64,000 nucleotides of DNA from assembly GCF_002907375.1 (NCBI RefSeq), contig NZ_MIYK01000001.1, positions 1 to 64,000 of the forward strand, in the 5' to 3' direction. How positions within the stretch are numbered: position 1 is the first letter of the stretch; each line of letters starts with the position of its first letter. Origin of the DNA: Fructilactobacillus lindneri DSM 20690 = JCM 11027 (GTDB taxonomy: Bacteria > Bacillota > Bacilli > Lactobacillales > Lactobacillaceae). Below the pieces are notes generated by a model, which saw only the letters and a program-made list of their open reading frames with translations, was not told the origin of the DNA and searched no databases. The translations under genes were made by a program, and so were the position numbers. Shown here in pieces: positions 1 to 7,293 of this stretch.

Positions 1-8
1 AAGCATAG

Positions 9-125
9 TGTGGTGGCGATAGCCTGAAGGATACACCTGTTCCCATGCCGAACACAGAAGTTAAGCTTCAGCACGCCAAAAGTAGTTGGGGGATCGCCCC
101 CTGCGAGGATAGGACGTTGCCACGC
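9..125 (+). rRNA. rrf: 5S ribosomal RNA
   Basis: About 117 bases with the typical 5S core (ACCTGTTCCCATGCCGAACA) and complementary ends TGTGGTGGCG and CGTTGCCACG that form helix I. It is the last rRNA of an operon whose 16S and 23S genes lie before the window. Two tRNA genes follow directly. The ends are set by the pairing and may be off by one or two bases. Confidence 0.96.
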
Positions 126-131
126 AATTAT

Positions 132-204
132 TCCGACATAGCTCAGTTGGTAGAGCACCTGACTGTTAATCAGGTTGTCGACGGTTCGAGCCCGCCTGTC
201 GGAG
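132..204 (+). tRNA. tRNA-Asn (GTT)
   Basis: A 73-base cloverleaf with acceptor arms TCCGACA/TGTCGGA and discriminator G. The anticodon stem CCTGA/TCAGG encloses the loop CTGTTAA, giving anticodon GTT. CCA is not encoded. It lies 6 bases after the 5S gene and is surely part of the rRNA transcript. Confidence 0.97.
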
Positions 205-213
205 TTATATAGT

Positions 214-243
214 AAAAATGCTAACTAATGGTTGGCATTTTTG
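214..243 (+). terminator. AT-rich hairpin between tRNA genes
   Basis: The arms AAAAATGCTAAC and GTTGGCATTTTT pair around a TAATG loop and end in five T residues. It looks like a weak intrinsic terminator, but the tRNA-Thr gene follows with no clear promoter, so it may instead be a processing hairpin or allow read-through. Confidence 0.4.
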
Positions 244-260
244 TTACATAATATTATTAT

Positions 261-333
261 GCCGACTTAGCTCAGCTGGTAGAGCATCGGCATCGTAAAC
301 CGAAGGTCACAGGTTCGACTCCTGCAGTCGGCA
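261..333 (+). tRNA. tRNA-Thr (CGT)
   Basis: A 73-base cloverleaf with acceptor arms GCCGACT/AGTCGGC and discriminator A. Placing the invariant T at position 33 of the loop ATCGTAA gives anticodon CGT, which reads ACG. It is the last gene of the rRNA/tRNA unit before a strong terminator. Confidence 0.94.
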
Positions 334-340
334 TAATCTA

Positions 341-376
341 AGAGATACTAAAATTAATTTTTTAGTATCTCTTTTT
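341..376 (+). terminator. terminator of the rRNA/tRNA operon
   Basis: The arms AGAGATACTAAA and TTTAGTATCTCT are perfectly complementary around ATTAATT and are followed by a run of T. It is an intrinsic terminator closing the rRNA operon. Confidence 0.85.
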
Positions 377-425
377 TGTATTGATTTATTAATGATTAAA
401 CGTAGTAATCAAAAAAAGTTACTCA

Positions 426-442
426 TGTAACAAAACACTACA
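426..442 (+). promoter_or_regulatory. GlnR box upstream of glnR
   Basis: TGTAA-N7-CTACA matches the GlnR/TnrA consensus TGTNA-N7-TNACA at all but one defined base. It lies just before the -35 of the glnR promoter, consistent with the known autoregulation of glnRA by GlnR with glutamine synthetase. The match is read from the sequence; binding is inferred. Confidence 0.6.
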
Positions 443-449
443 TCATCCG

Positions 450-478
450 TTGACGATTCTTGAAAATACTTTTATTAT
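450..478 (+). promoter_or_regulatory. glnRA promoter
   Basis: The -35 TTGACG and -10 TATTAT are separated by 17 bases, a good sigma-A promoter 24 bases before the start codon of glnR. A GAGGAG ribosome binding site follows at 489. Confidence 0.7.
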
Positions 479-502
479 TACAGTCATTGAGGAGCTGTTA
501 AT

Positions 503-889
503 ATGAGTGAAAAAGAATTAAGAAGATCGTTAGCAGTTTTACCCATGGGACCTGTAATGAAATTAACATCGTTAACTGCTCGACAAATTAGATATTATGA
601 TGATCACGGTTTAGTAAATTCTAAACGAACTGATAGTAATCGTAGATTGTACTCGTTAAATGATATTGATCGCATTTTAGAAGTTAAAGACTATCTGAAT
701 GAAGGGATGAATATTGAACAAGTAAAACGAGTTTACGAAAAACAGCAGCGTCGATTAGAAAAGAAACAAAATCTATATAAGAAGACTATTAGTGATGGAC
801 GGGTTCGTGAGTATTTGCGTGATGATATTCTGAAAGCTGGAGGCTTATATCCTGACGACGACTCTCAATTCAAACAAGGACATTTATAA
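503..889 (+). CDS. glnR: nitrogen regulator GlnR (MerR family)
   Basis: A 128-residue MerR-type repressor. The N-terminal winged helix-turn-helix covers about residues 18-85, with the hallmark RQIRYYDDHGLV at 27-38. The short basic C-terminal tail is the part that in the family senses feedback-inhibited glutamine synthetase. GlnR represses glutamine synthetase and ammonium uptake genes when nitrogen is plentiful. It lies 12 bases before glnA, the standard glnRA operon of Firmicutes, and a GlnR box precedes the promoter, which suggests autoregulation. Length and motifs are normal for the family. Confidence 0.95.
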   Translation: MSEKELRRSLAVLPMGPVMKLTSLTARQIRYYDDHGLVNSKRTDSNRRLYSLNDIDRILEVKDYLNEGMNIEQVKRVYEKQQRRLEKKQNLYKKTISDGRVREYLRDDILKAGGLYPDDDSQFKQGHL

Positions 890-901
890 AAGGAGAACGA
901 C

Positions 902-2248
902 ATGAACAAAAGAAAACAATATACACCTGATGATATTCGAGAAATGGTAAGTAAAGAGGATGTTCGGTTTCTTCGCTTAATGTTTACAGATTTACTTGGA
1001 ACAGCAAAAAACGTTGAAGTTCCAATTAGTCAGTTAGATCAATTATTAGCAGGTAAATTAATGTTTGACGGTTCATCAATCGATGGCTTTGTACGTATCG
1101 AAGAAAGTGACATGTACTTAAAGCCTGACTTATCAACTTGGATGGTTTTTCCATGGGGGGATGAGCATGGTAAAGTAGCTCGTTTGACTTGTAGTGTGTA
1201 TACATCTGATGGGGAAAAGTTCGTAGGTGATCCACGAAATAATTTAATCCGAGTATTAAAAGAAATGAAAGACCTTGGATTTAGTGATTTTAATATTGGA
1301 CCAGAACCTGAATTTTTCCTTTTTGAATTAGATGAAAATGGCAATCCTACTGAAAAATTAAATGATAAAGGAAGTTATTTTGACTTAGCTCCAATGGATT
1401 TAGCAGCTAATGTTCGTCGTGATATGGTACTTGAACTTGAAAAAATGGGCTTTAATGTTGAAGCATCACATCATGAAGTTGCGCCTGGTCAACATGAAAT
1501 TGATTTTGAATATGACAATGCTGTCGTAGCAGCTGATCACATTCAAACATTTAAGATGGTAGTTAAAACAGTTGCTAGAAGATATGGATTATACGCTACT
1601 TTCATGCCTAAACCTTTAAATGGAGTAAATGGTTCAGGAATGCACATGAACATGTCACTTTTTGATAAAGATGGTAATAATGCTTTTTATGATGAAAATG
1701 GAGAAGGGGGACTTTCTCAAACTGCTTATTATTTTCTTGGCGGAATTTTGAAACACGCTCAAGCATTAACGGCTATTTGTAATCCAACAGTTAACTCATA
1801 TAAACGATTAGTTCCTGGATTTGAAGCACCGGTATATATTGCTTGGTCTGGTGCCAATCGTTCTCCGATGGTTCGTGTACCAATTGCACGTGGCAAAGGG
1901 ACCCGTTTAGAGTTGCGTAGTGTCGATCCTTCGGCTAACCCATATTTAGCCATTGCTGCAATTTTGGAAGCAGGGTTAGATGGGATTAGGAATAAAATTG
2001 AACCAGATGAACCAATTGACCGTAATATTTATCGAATGGATGGCAAGGAACTCAAATTAGATCATATTAAAAAATTACCTGCAACACTCCATAATGCATT
2101 ACTTGATTTACAGGAAGATTCTGTAATGGAAGATGCACTTGGTTCACATATTTACCAGAACTTTCTTGATGCTAAAAACATGGAATGGACTGCCTATAGC
2201 CAAAATGTATCTCAATGGGAACGTGAACGTTATTTAGATATGCTTTAA
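902..2248 (+). CDS. glnA: glutamine synthetase, type I
   Basis: 448 residues, the usual length of Firmicutes GSI-alpha enzymes. It makes glutamine from glutamate, ammonia and ATP in the cytoplasm. Visible landmarks are FDGSSIDGF (55-63), GPEPEFF (133-139) and [12 protein letters not shown] (190-201) with metal-binding Glu and His residues, GSGMHMN (244-250), and NRSPMVRVP (319-327) in the ATP site. There is no adenylylation segment, so control is expected by feedback inhibition and by GlnR, whose gene precedes it in the same operon. Start ATG follows the AGGAG site at 891-895. Confidence 0.98.
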   Translation: MNKRKQYTPDDIREMVSKEDVRFLRLMFTDLLGTAKNVEVPISQLDQLLAGKLMFDGSSIDGFVRIEESDMYLKPDLSTWMVFPWGDEHGKVARLTCSVYTSDGEKFVGDPRNNLIRVLKEMKDLGFSDFNIGPEPEFFLFELDENGNPTEKLNDKGSYFDLAPMDLAANVRRDMVLELEKMGFNVEASHHEVAPGQHEIDFEYDNAVVAADHIQTFKMVVKTVARRYGLYATFMPKPLNGVNGSGMHMNMSLFDKDGNNAFYDENGEGGLSQTAYYFLGGILKHAQALTAICNPTVNSYKRLVPGFEAPVYIAWSGANRSPMVRVPIARGKGTRLELRSVDPSANPYLAIAAILEAGLDGIRNKIEPDEPIDRNIYRMDGKELKLDHIKKLPATLHNALLDLQEDSVMEDALGSHIYQNFLDAKNMEWTAYSQNVSQWERERYLDML

Positions 2249-2256
2249 AAAAATGA

Positions 2257-2285
2257 TTGTATTAAGAAAATACTAAGAGTATAAT
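2257..2285 (+). promoter_or_regulatory. dtpT promoter
   Basis: A perfect TATAAT at 2280-2285 lies 17 bases after TTGTAT. It sits in the short gap between glnA and dtpT, implying separate transcription of the transporter gene. Confidence 0.6.
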
Positions 2286-2321
2286 TTCTTTTTAATTCGA
2301 AAAAAGAAAGAGGTTTATATT

Positions 2322-3794
2322 TTGGAAAAGAAAAAAAGTATGGATAATGCCTTTTTTGGACAACCAAAAGGTTTGGAATTCTTAGCTGGTACAGAATTCT
2401 GGGAAAGATTTAGTTACTATGGTATGCGTGCAATTCTGCTTTATTACATGGTTGCTACGGCAGCTAAAGGTGGATTGGGTCTTTCACAAACAACCGGTTT
2501 GTCAGTTATGGCTATCTATGGTTCATTAGTATATCTTGCTTCTGTTACTGGAGGATTTATTAGTGATCGAATTTTAGGGAGTCGTCGAACTGTATTTTTT
2601 GGTGGAATTTTGATTATGTTTGGACATATTGCATTATCGATTCCGATTGGATTATGGGGACTGTTTGGGTCTATTGCCTTGATTACCACTGGTACAGGAT
2701 TATTAAAGCCTAATATTTCTGACATGGTAGGTAAGTTATATTCATCAGAAGATCAAAGACGTGAAAGTGCGTTTACAATCTTTACATTTGCAATTAATTT
2801 AGGTGCTTTCATTGCCCCATTAATTTGTGGATGGACAGCTACCAAATTTGATTATCATGTTGGTTTCTCATTAGCAGCATTTGGAATGTTCATTGGTTTA
2901 TTATTTTATTACTTTGGTGGAAATAAAACTTTAGGCAAAGATGGATTAGTTCCAACTGATCCAATTAAAGCTAATGAAGTTAAGAAAATTACTTTTAATG
3001 TTATAGCTGGAATTATTGTTTTTGCAGTTATTATAGTTGGAATGTATTTTGCAAAAATTTTAACCCTTGATAATTTCGTTAGTTTATTAAGTTTAATTGC
3101 TGTTATTACTCCAATTGTTTATTTCTTTATTATCATTCGAAGTAAAAAGATTACTAAAATTGAGCGCTCAAGAGTACTAGCTTATATCCCATTATTTATC
3201 GGGGCGTTAGTATTTTGGGCAATTGAAGAATCAGGATCTAGTATTTTAGCTAGTTTTGCTTTAACGCAAACTAACAATAATTTAGGATGGTTGCATATTG
3301 ATCCTAGTTGGTATCAATCATTAAACCCATTGTTTATCATGCTTTATACTCCATTATTCGTGTTATTATGGACAAAGTTAGGCAAGAGACAACCTTCTAC
3401 TCCAAAGAAATTTGCTTATGGATTGTTCTTTGCTGGTCTCTCATTTCTATTGATGGTTATTCCTTTATCAATGTTTGGAGTTGGAACTAAGATTAGTCCT
3501 TTATGGTTAGTAGGAAGTTGGGCAATCATTGAAATTGGTGAAATGTTGATTTCTCCAATTGGGCTGTCAGTTACCACCAAATTAGCTCCAAAAGCATTTG
3601 GTGCTCAAATGGTTAGCATGTGGTTCTTAGCTGATGCTGCTGGACAAGCAGTTAATTCACAGATTGCTCGTTTTTACACACCAGGTACTGAAACTGCTTA
3701 CTTTGGTATCATTGGGTTAGTTGCAATTGTGGCAAGTATCATTCTACTTTTCTTTGTAAAACCTGTTGTTAAATTAATGGATGGTGTTAAATAA
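2322..3794 (+). CDS. dtpT: di-/tripeptide:proton symporter (POT family)
   Basis: A 490-residue membrane protein of the POT/PTR2 family, which brings di- and tripeptides into the cell with protons. Key signs are FWERFSYYGMRAILLYYM (26-43), containing the family ExxER-like element and the conserved YYGMR, and the PTR2 segment TFAINLGAFIAPLICG (155-170). About 14 hydrophobic segments are seen. The start chosen is TTG at 2322, 8 bases after the site GAAAGAGG; the next ATG (residue 7) would be too far from it. It suits an organism that feeds on peptides. It has its own promoter and terminator. Confidence 0.92.
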   Translation: MEKKKSMDNAFFGQPKGLEFLAGTEFWERFSYYGMRAILLYYMVATAAKGGLGLSQTTGLSVMAIYGSLVYLASVTGGFISDRILGSRRTVFFGGILIMFGHIALSIPIGLWGLFGSIALITTGTGLLKPNISDMVGKLYSSEDQRRESAFTIFTFAINLGAFIAPLICGWTATKFDYHVGFSLAAFGMFIGLLFYYFGGNKTLGKDGLVPTDPIKANEVKKITFNVIAGIIVFAVIIVGMYFAKILTLDNFVSLLSLIAVITPIVYFFIIIRSKKITKIERSRVLAYIPLFIGALVFWAIEESGSSILASFALTQTNNNLGWLHIDPSWYQSLNPLFIMLYTPLFVLLWTKLGKRQPSTPKKFAYGLFFAGLSFLLMVIPLSMFGVGTKISPLWLVGSWAIIEIGEMLISPIGLSVTTKLAPKAFGAQMVSMWFLADAAGQAVNSQIARFYTPGTETAYFGIIGLVAIVASIILLFFVKPVVKLMDGVK

Positions 3795-3796
3795 AT

Positions 3797-3829
3797 AAAA
3801 AAATCCCAAAATTTTTTGGGATTTTTTTT
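3797..3829 (+). terminator. dtpT terminator
   Basis: The arms AAAAATCCCAAAA and TTTTGGGATTTTT pair around a two-base loop and end in a T run directly after the dtpT stop codon. Confidence 0.85.
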
Positions 3830-3838
3830 AATTTATGC

Positions 3839-3870
3839 TTGACGCGGAGTCGGAATTCCTTTAATATAAT
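3839..3870 (+). promoter_or_regulatory. promoter of tRNA-Tyr/tRNA-Gln unit
   Basis: TTGACG at 3839 is followed by TAATAT at 17 bases or TATAAT at 20 bases spacing. It lies 30 bases before tRNA-Tyr. Which -10 is used cannot be decided by eye. Confidence 0.55.
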
Positions 3871-3899
3871 ATATGTTGATTGAGTGATTTAATCTTTTT

Positions 3900-3982
3900 G
3901 GAGGGGTAGCGAAGTCTGGCTAAACGCGGCGGACTGTAAATCCGCTCCTTCGGGTTCGGTGGTTCGAATCCACTCCCCTCCA
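3900..3982 (+). tRNA. tRNA-Tyr (GTA)
   Basis: An 83-base class II tRNA with a long variable arm. The acceptor arms GGAGGGG/CCCCTCC pair and the discriminator is A. The anticodon stem GCGGA/TCCGC holds the loop CTGTAAA with anticodon GTA. Confidence 0.97.
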
Positions 3983-3990
3983 TTTATTTT

Positions 3991-4062
3991 TGGGCTATAG
4001 CCAAGTGGTAAGGCACCAGGTTTTGATCCTGGTATGCGCTGGTTCGATCCCAGCTAGCCCAA
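3991..4062 (+). tRNA. tRNA-Gln (TTG)
   Basis: A 72-base cloverleaf with acceptor arms TGGGCTA/TAGCCCA and discriminator A. The anticodon stem CCAGG/CCTGG encloses TTTTGAT with anticodon TTG. It is 8 bases after tRNA-Tyr and shares its transcript. Confidence 0.96.
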
Positions 4063-4069
4063 TATTATG

Positions 4070-4100
4070 AATCGTCTGACTAAAGTCAGGCGATTTTTTT
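4070..4100 (+). terminator. terminator of tRNA-Tyr/tRNA-Gln unit
   Basis: AATCGTCTGAC and GTCAGGCGATT pair around TAAA and are followed by a T run. It directly precedes the GntR gene; an in-frame upward extension of that gene would run through this hairpin and is not real. Confidence 0.85.
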
Positions 4101-4117
4101 ATTATCAGGAGGTTCAT

Positions 4118-4819
4118 ATGACTATACCAGTTTATATTCAAATTCATAATGATATGAAACAAAAGATTGAAAACGAGAAATGGTTAGTTGGAACTAAAAT
4201 CCCTTCTGAAAGGAAATTAGCTGAGCATTATGATGTGAGTCGGATGACATTACGGCAAGCAGTTCAAGCATTAATTGATGAAGGTCTTTTACGAAGAGAA
4301 ATTGGTTCTGGAACATTTGTTACTAGTAAAAAGGTACAAGAACATATGTCAGGAATTTCTAGTTTTACGGACACTATGATTTCTCAAGGGAAAACACCAT
4401 CTAGTAAAACTTTATCGTATAAAATTATTGAACCAACATTTAAAGAAGCAGAAGTATTGGAATTAGCACCAAATGAGCGTGTACTTCGAATGGAACGATT
4501 ACGTTATGGTAATCAAATTCCGATTTGCTTGGAAACAACCACGGTTAGTGCTAATCTAGTAAAAGAAATGAGTCAAGAAGATGTTACTAGTTCTCTCTAT
4601 CGTTCTTTAGAGCAACAGATGGGATTGATCCCAGTTGGAGCTAAACAATATATTTCTGCGATTTTAGCTTCTGATCCAACCGCAGAATTACTTAAAATTA
4701 AAACTGGTGATCCTATTTTAAAATTGAAGCAGATTTCTTATTTTAAAAATCAAAAACCTTTTGAATTTGTTGAGACCCAATATGTAGCAGAAAGATTTGA
4801 ATTTTATTTAAATCAATAA
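4118..4819 (+). CDS. GntR-family regulator with UTRA domain
   Basis: 233 residues. An N-terminal winged helix (about 5-75) contains the GntR-type motif SRMTLRQAVQALIDEGLL and ends in REIGSGTFV. A UTRA effector-binding domain (about 90-230) places it in the HutC/NagR (YvoA) subfamily, whose members usually sense sugar phosphates or amino-acid derivatives. The start ATG at 4118 follows a strong AGGAGG; an upstream extension runs into a terminator. No sugar or amino-acid operon adjoins it, so its ligand and targets cannot be told from here. Confidence 0.85.
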   Translation: MTIPVYIQIHNDMKQKIENEKWLVGTKIPSERKLAEHYDVSRMTLRQAVQALIDEGLLRREIGSGTFVTSKKVQEHMSGISSFTDTMISQGKTPSSKTLSYKIIEPTFKEAEVLELAPNERVLRMERLRYGNQIPICLETTTVSANLVKEMSQEDVTSSLYRSLEQQMGLIPVGAKQYISAILASDPTAELLKIKTGDPILKLKQISYFKNQKPFEFVETQYVAERFEFYLNQ

Positions 4820-4918
4820 AATTATTTTTAGTTAGTTGATGGTTGCATTTTTATATTTGCCTTTAATAATGGTAAAATGAAAATACTTAAAATGTTTACT
4901 TCATTATGGAGGAATAAA

Positions 4919-6385
4919 ATGTCTACAATTGATGCTACTGATAATTTAACCATGCATACAGATGATTATGAAATTAATATGATGGCAACTTATTTTGAAA
5001 AAAACATGCAAAATCGTCATGCGGTTTTTGAAGTTTATTTTCGCGATATGCCATTTGGAAATGGATATGCTGTTTTTGCTGGTTTAGAACATGTAGTTGA
5101 TTATATTAATAATATTAAATTTACTGATAGTGATGTTGATTATTTACGAGAACACGGTGATTATTCAGAAAAATTTCTGGAATATTTACGTAATTTTAAA
5201 TTCAAAGGAACCATTAGATCCGCTCAAGAAGGAGATTTGGTTTTTAATAAAGAACCTATTATGCAAGTTGAAGGAACGATTGCTGAATGCCAATTGGTCG
5301 AAACAGCAATTTTAAACATCGTTAATTATCAAACTCTGATTGCCACTAAAGCTGCTAGAATTAGAAGTGTTGCTGGTAAAGATCCATTAATGGAATTCGG
5401 AAGTCGTCGTGCTCAGGAAGTTTCTGCAGCTCTTTGGGGGACACGAGCTTGTTACATTGGCGGATTTGATATTACTTCAAACGTTTTAGCTGGAAAAGAA
5501 TTTAATATTCCTATCTCTGGGACTCATGCGCATTCTTTAGTAGAATCATTTGGAAATGATTATGACGCTTTTAAAGCATATGCAGAGACTCATCGCAACT
5601 GTGTTTTTTTGGTGGATACTTTTGATACATTAAAGAGTGGGGTGCCAAATGCAATCAAAGTTGCCAAAGAAATGGGCGACAAGATTAATTTTAATGGAGT
5701 CCGCATTGATTCTGGTGATATGGCCTACATTTCTAAACGTGTGCGTGAAATGCTTGATAAAGCTGGTTTTCCAGATGCAAAAATTTATGCATCTAATGAC
5801 TTGGATGAGTACACAATTAGTAGTTTGAAAATGCAACATGCTAAAATTGACGTTTGGGGAGTCGGCACTAAAGTAATAACTGCTTTTGATCAACCAGCTT
5901 TAGGAGCAGTTTACAAGCTAGTATCAGTAGAAGATAAAAATGGCAAAATGGTTGATACAATCAAACTTTCTAATAATGCAGAAAAGGTTTCAACTCCTGG
6001 TAAAAAACAAGTTTGGCGAATTACTGAGAAAAAGGATGGTAAATCGGAGGGGGATTACGTTACCTTAGCTGATGAAGATCCTCGTAAAGAAGATTCATTA
6101 TACATGTTTCATCCACAATACACATATATCAACAAAACAATTCATGATTTTAATGCTGAACCATTGTTAAAAGATATTTATCGTGATGGAAAATTAGTTT
6201 ATGAGATGCCTAGTCTTGATAAAATTAAAAAACATGCCAACAAGGTTCGTGAAATGTTATGGCCAGAATACAAACGGATGCTAAATCCAGAAGCTTATCC
6301 GGTTGATTTATCTCAAGAAGCTTGGGATAACAAGATGAAATTGATAAAAGAAATTCGGAATGGTTCAGAAAAAAGATTACAGTAG
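4919..6385 (+). CDS. pncB: nicotinate phosphoribosyltransferase
   Basis: 488 residues, the usual length of the Gram-positive type. It joins nicotinate to PRPP to give nicotinate mononucleotide, the entry step of NAD salvage. Recognisable parts are FGSRRAQ, the GTHAHS segment near residue 200 with the catalytic His, and VRIDSGDMAYISK in the phosphate-binding region. The start ATG at 4919 follows GGAGG at 4908; the ATG 42 bases earlier has no such site. nadE follows with its reading frame starting at or 9 bases after the pncB stop, so the two are co-translated. Confidence 0.95.
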   Translation: MSTIDATDNLTMHTDDYEINMMATYFEKNMQNRHAVFEVYFRDMPFGNGYAVFAGLEHVVDYINNIKFTDSDVDYLREHGDYSEKFLEYLRNFKFKGTIRSAQEGDLVFNKEPIMQVEGTIAECQLVETAILNIVNYQTLIATKAARIRSVAGKDPLMEFGSRRAQEVSAALWGTRACYIGGFDITSNVLAGKEFNIPISGTHAHSLVESFGNDYDAFKAYAETHRNCVFLVDTFDTLKSGVPNAIKVAKEMGDKINFNGVRIDSGDMAYISKRVREMLDKAGFPDAKIYASNDLDEYTISSLKMQHAKIDVWGVGTKVITAFDQPALGAVYKLVSVEDKNGKMVDTIKLSNNAEKVSTPGKKQVWRITEKKDGKSEGDYVTLADEDPRKEDSLYMFHPQYTYINKTIHDFNAEPLLKDIYRDGKLVYEMPSLDKIKKHANKVREMLWPEYKRMLNPEAYPVDLSQEAWDNKMKLIKEIRNGSEKRLQ

Positions 6386-6394
6386 GTGAAAAAT

Positions 6395-7234
6395 GTGGAT
6401 ACTAAACAAAAACAAATTCAACGTGAAATAATCTCAGCTTTAAAAGTAAAACCACAAATTGATCCGCAAACAGAAATTCGTAACAGTGTTAATTTTATTA
6501 AGGATTACTTTAAAAAAAATCCTTTCATTAAATCAGTTGTATTGGGAATTTCTGGCGGCCAAGATTCAACCCTGACTGGTAAATTGGGTGAAATGGCAAT
6601 GACCGAATTACGTGAAGAAACTGGAAATAATGATTATCAGTTTATCGCGGTTCGGTTGCCATATGGTGAACAAGCTGATGAATCAGATGCAATGGAAGCA
6701 ATTAAATTTATTGATGCTGATCAGGTAGAACGGGTTAACATTAAAGCAGCAACTGATAGTATGGTAACTGCAGTTGAAGCTAATGGTGATGTGATTTCTG
6801 ATTTTAACAAAGGAAATATTAAAGCACGAGAACGAATGATTGCTCAATTTACGATTGCTGGTGCTCATCATGGGATTGTACTTGGGACTGATCATGCTGC
6901 CGAGGCAGTGACTGGTTTTTACACTAAATTTGGCGATGGAGCTGCTGATATTACTCCAATTTGGCGTCTTGATAAGCGACAAGGGAAGGCATTATTAGAA
7001 GCTCTGAATGCCCCTAAAAATCTTTACGAAAAAACTCCAACGGCTGATTTAGAAGATAATCGTCCAGCACTTCCTGATGAAGTTGCTTTGGGAGTTAGTT
7101 ACCAAGATATTGATGATTTCTTGGAAGGAAAAGATATTAGTTCCAAGGCCGCTAGTGTTATTGAAAATTGGTATCAAAAAACAGCTCACAAACGTCATTT
7201 ACCTATTACAATTTATGACACATTTTGGAAATAA
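6395..7234 (+). CDS. nadE: ammonia-dependent NAD+ synthetase
   Basis: 279 residues, similar to the 275 of E. coli NadE. It amidates nicotinate adenine dinucleotide to NAD+ using ATP and ammonia. The PP-loop [14 protein letters not shown] lies at about 51-64; [20 protein letters not shown] is also typical, and there is no glutaminase domain. I chose GTG at 6395 because AGGTG (6384-6388, across the pncB stop) sits 6 bases before it; a GTG at 6386 is in frame but lacks a site. It completes an NAD salvage pair with pncB; nadD is elsewhere. Confidence 0.94.
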   Translation: MDTKQKQIQREIISALKVKPQIDPQTEIRNSVNFIKDYFKKNPFIKSVVLGISGGQDSTLTGKLGEMAMTELREETGNNDYQFIAVRLPYGEQADESDAMEAIKFIDADQVERVNIKAATDSMVTAVEANGDVISDFNKGNIKARERMIAQFTIAGAHHGIVLGTDHAAEAVTGFYTKFGDGAADITPIWRLDKRQGKALLEALNAPKNLYEKTPTADLEDNRPALPDEVALGVSYQDIDDFLEGKDISSKAASVIENWYQKTAHKRHLPITIYDTFWK

Positions 7235-7246
7235 GTTTTGGATTAG

Positions 7247-7272
7247 ACTTCGTTATTGTTAACGAAGTTTTT
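7247..7272 (+). terminator. pncB-nadE terminator
   Basis: ACTTCGTTA and TAACGAAGT pair around TTGT, followed by a short T run after the nadE stop. The T run is brief, so read-through into tex is possible. Confidence 0.6.
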
Positions 7273-7293
7273 GTATTTTATGGAGGAATTTTT

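Noticed and set aside
4067-4117. In-frame ATG extending the GntR gene
   Set aside because: It starts inside the terminator hairpin of the tRNA unit; ATG 4118 follows AGGAGG.
5097-5315. Plus-strand frame inside pncB
   Set aside because: It is an out-of-frame, Ile/Leu-rich shadow of pncB.
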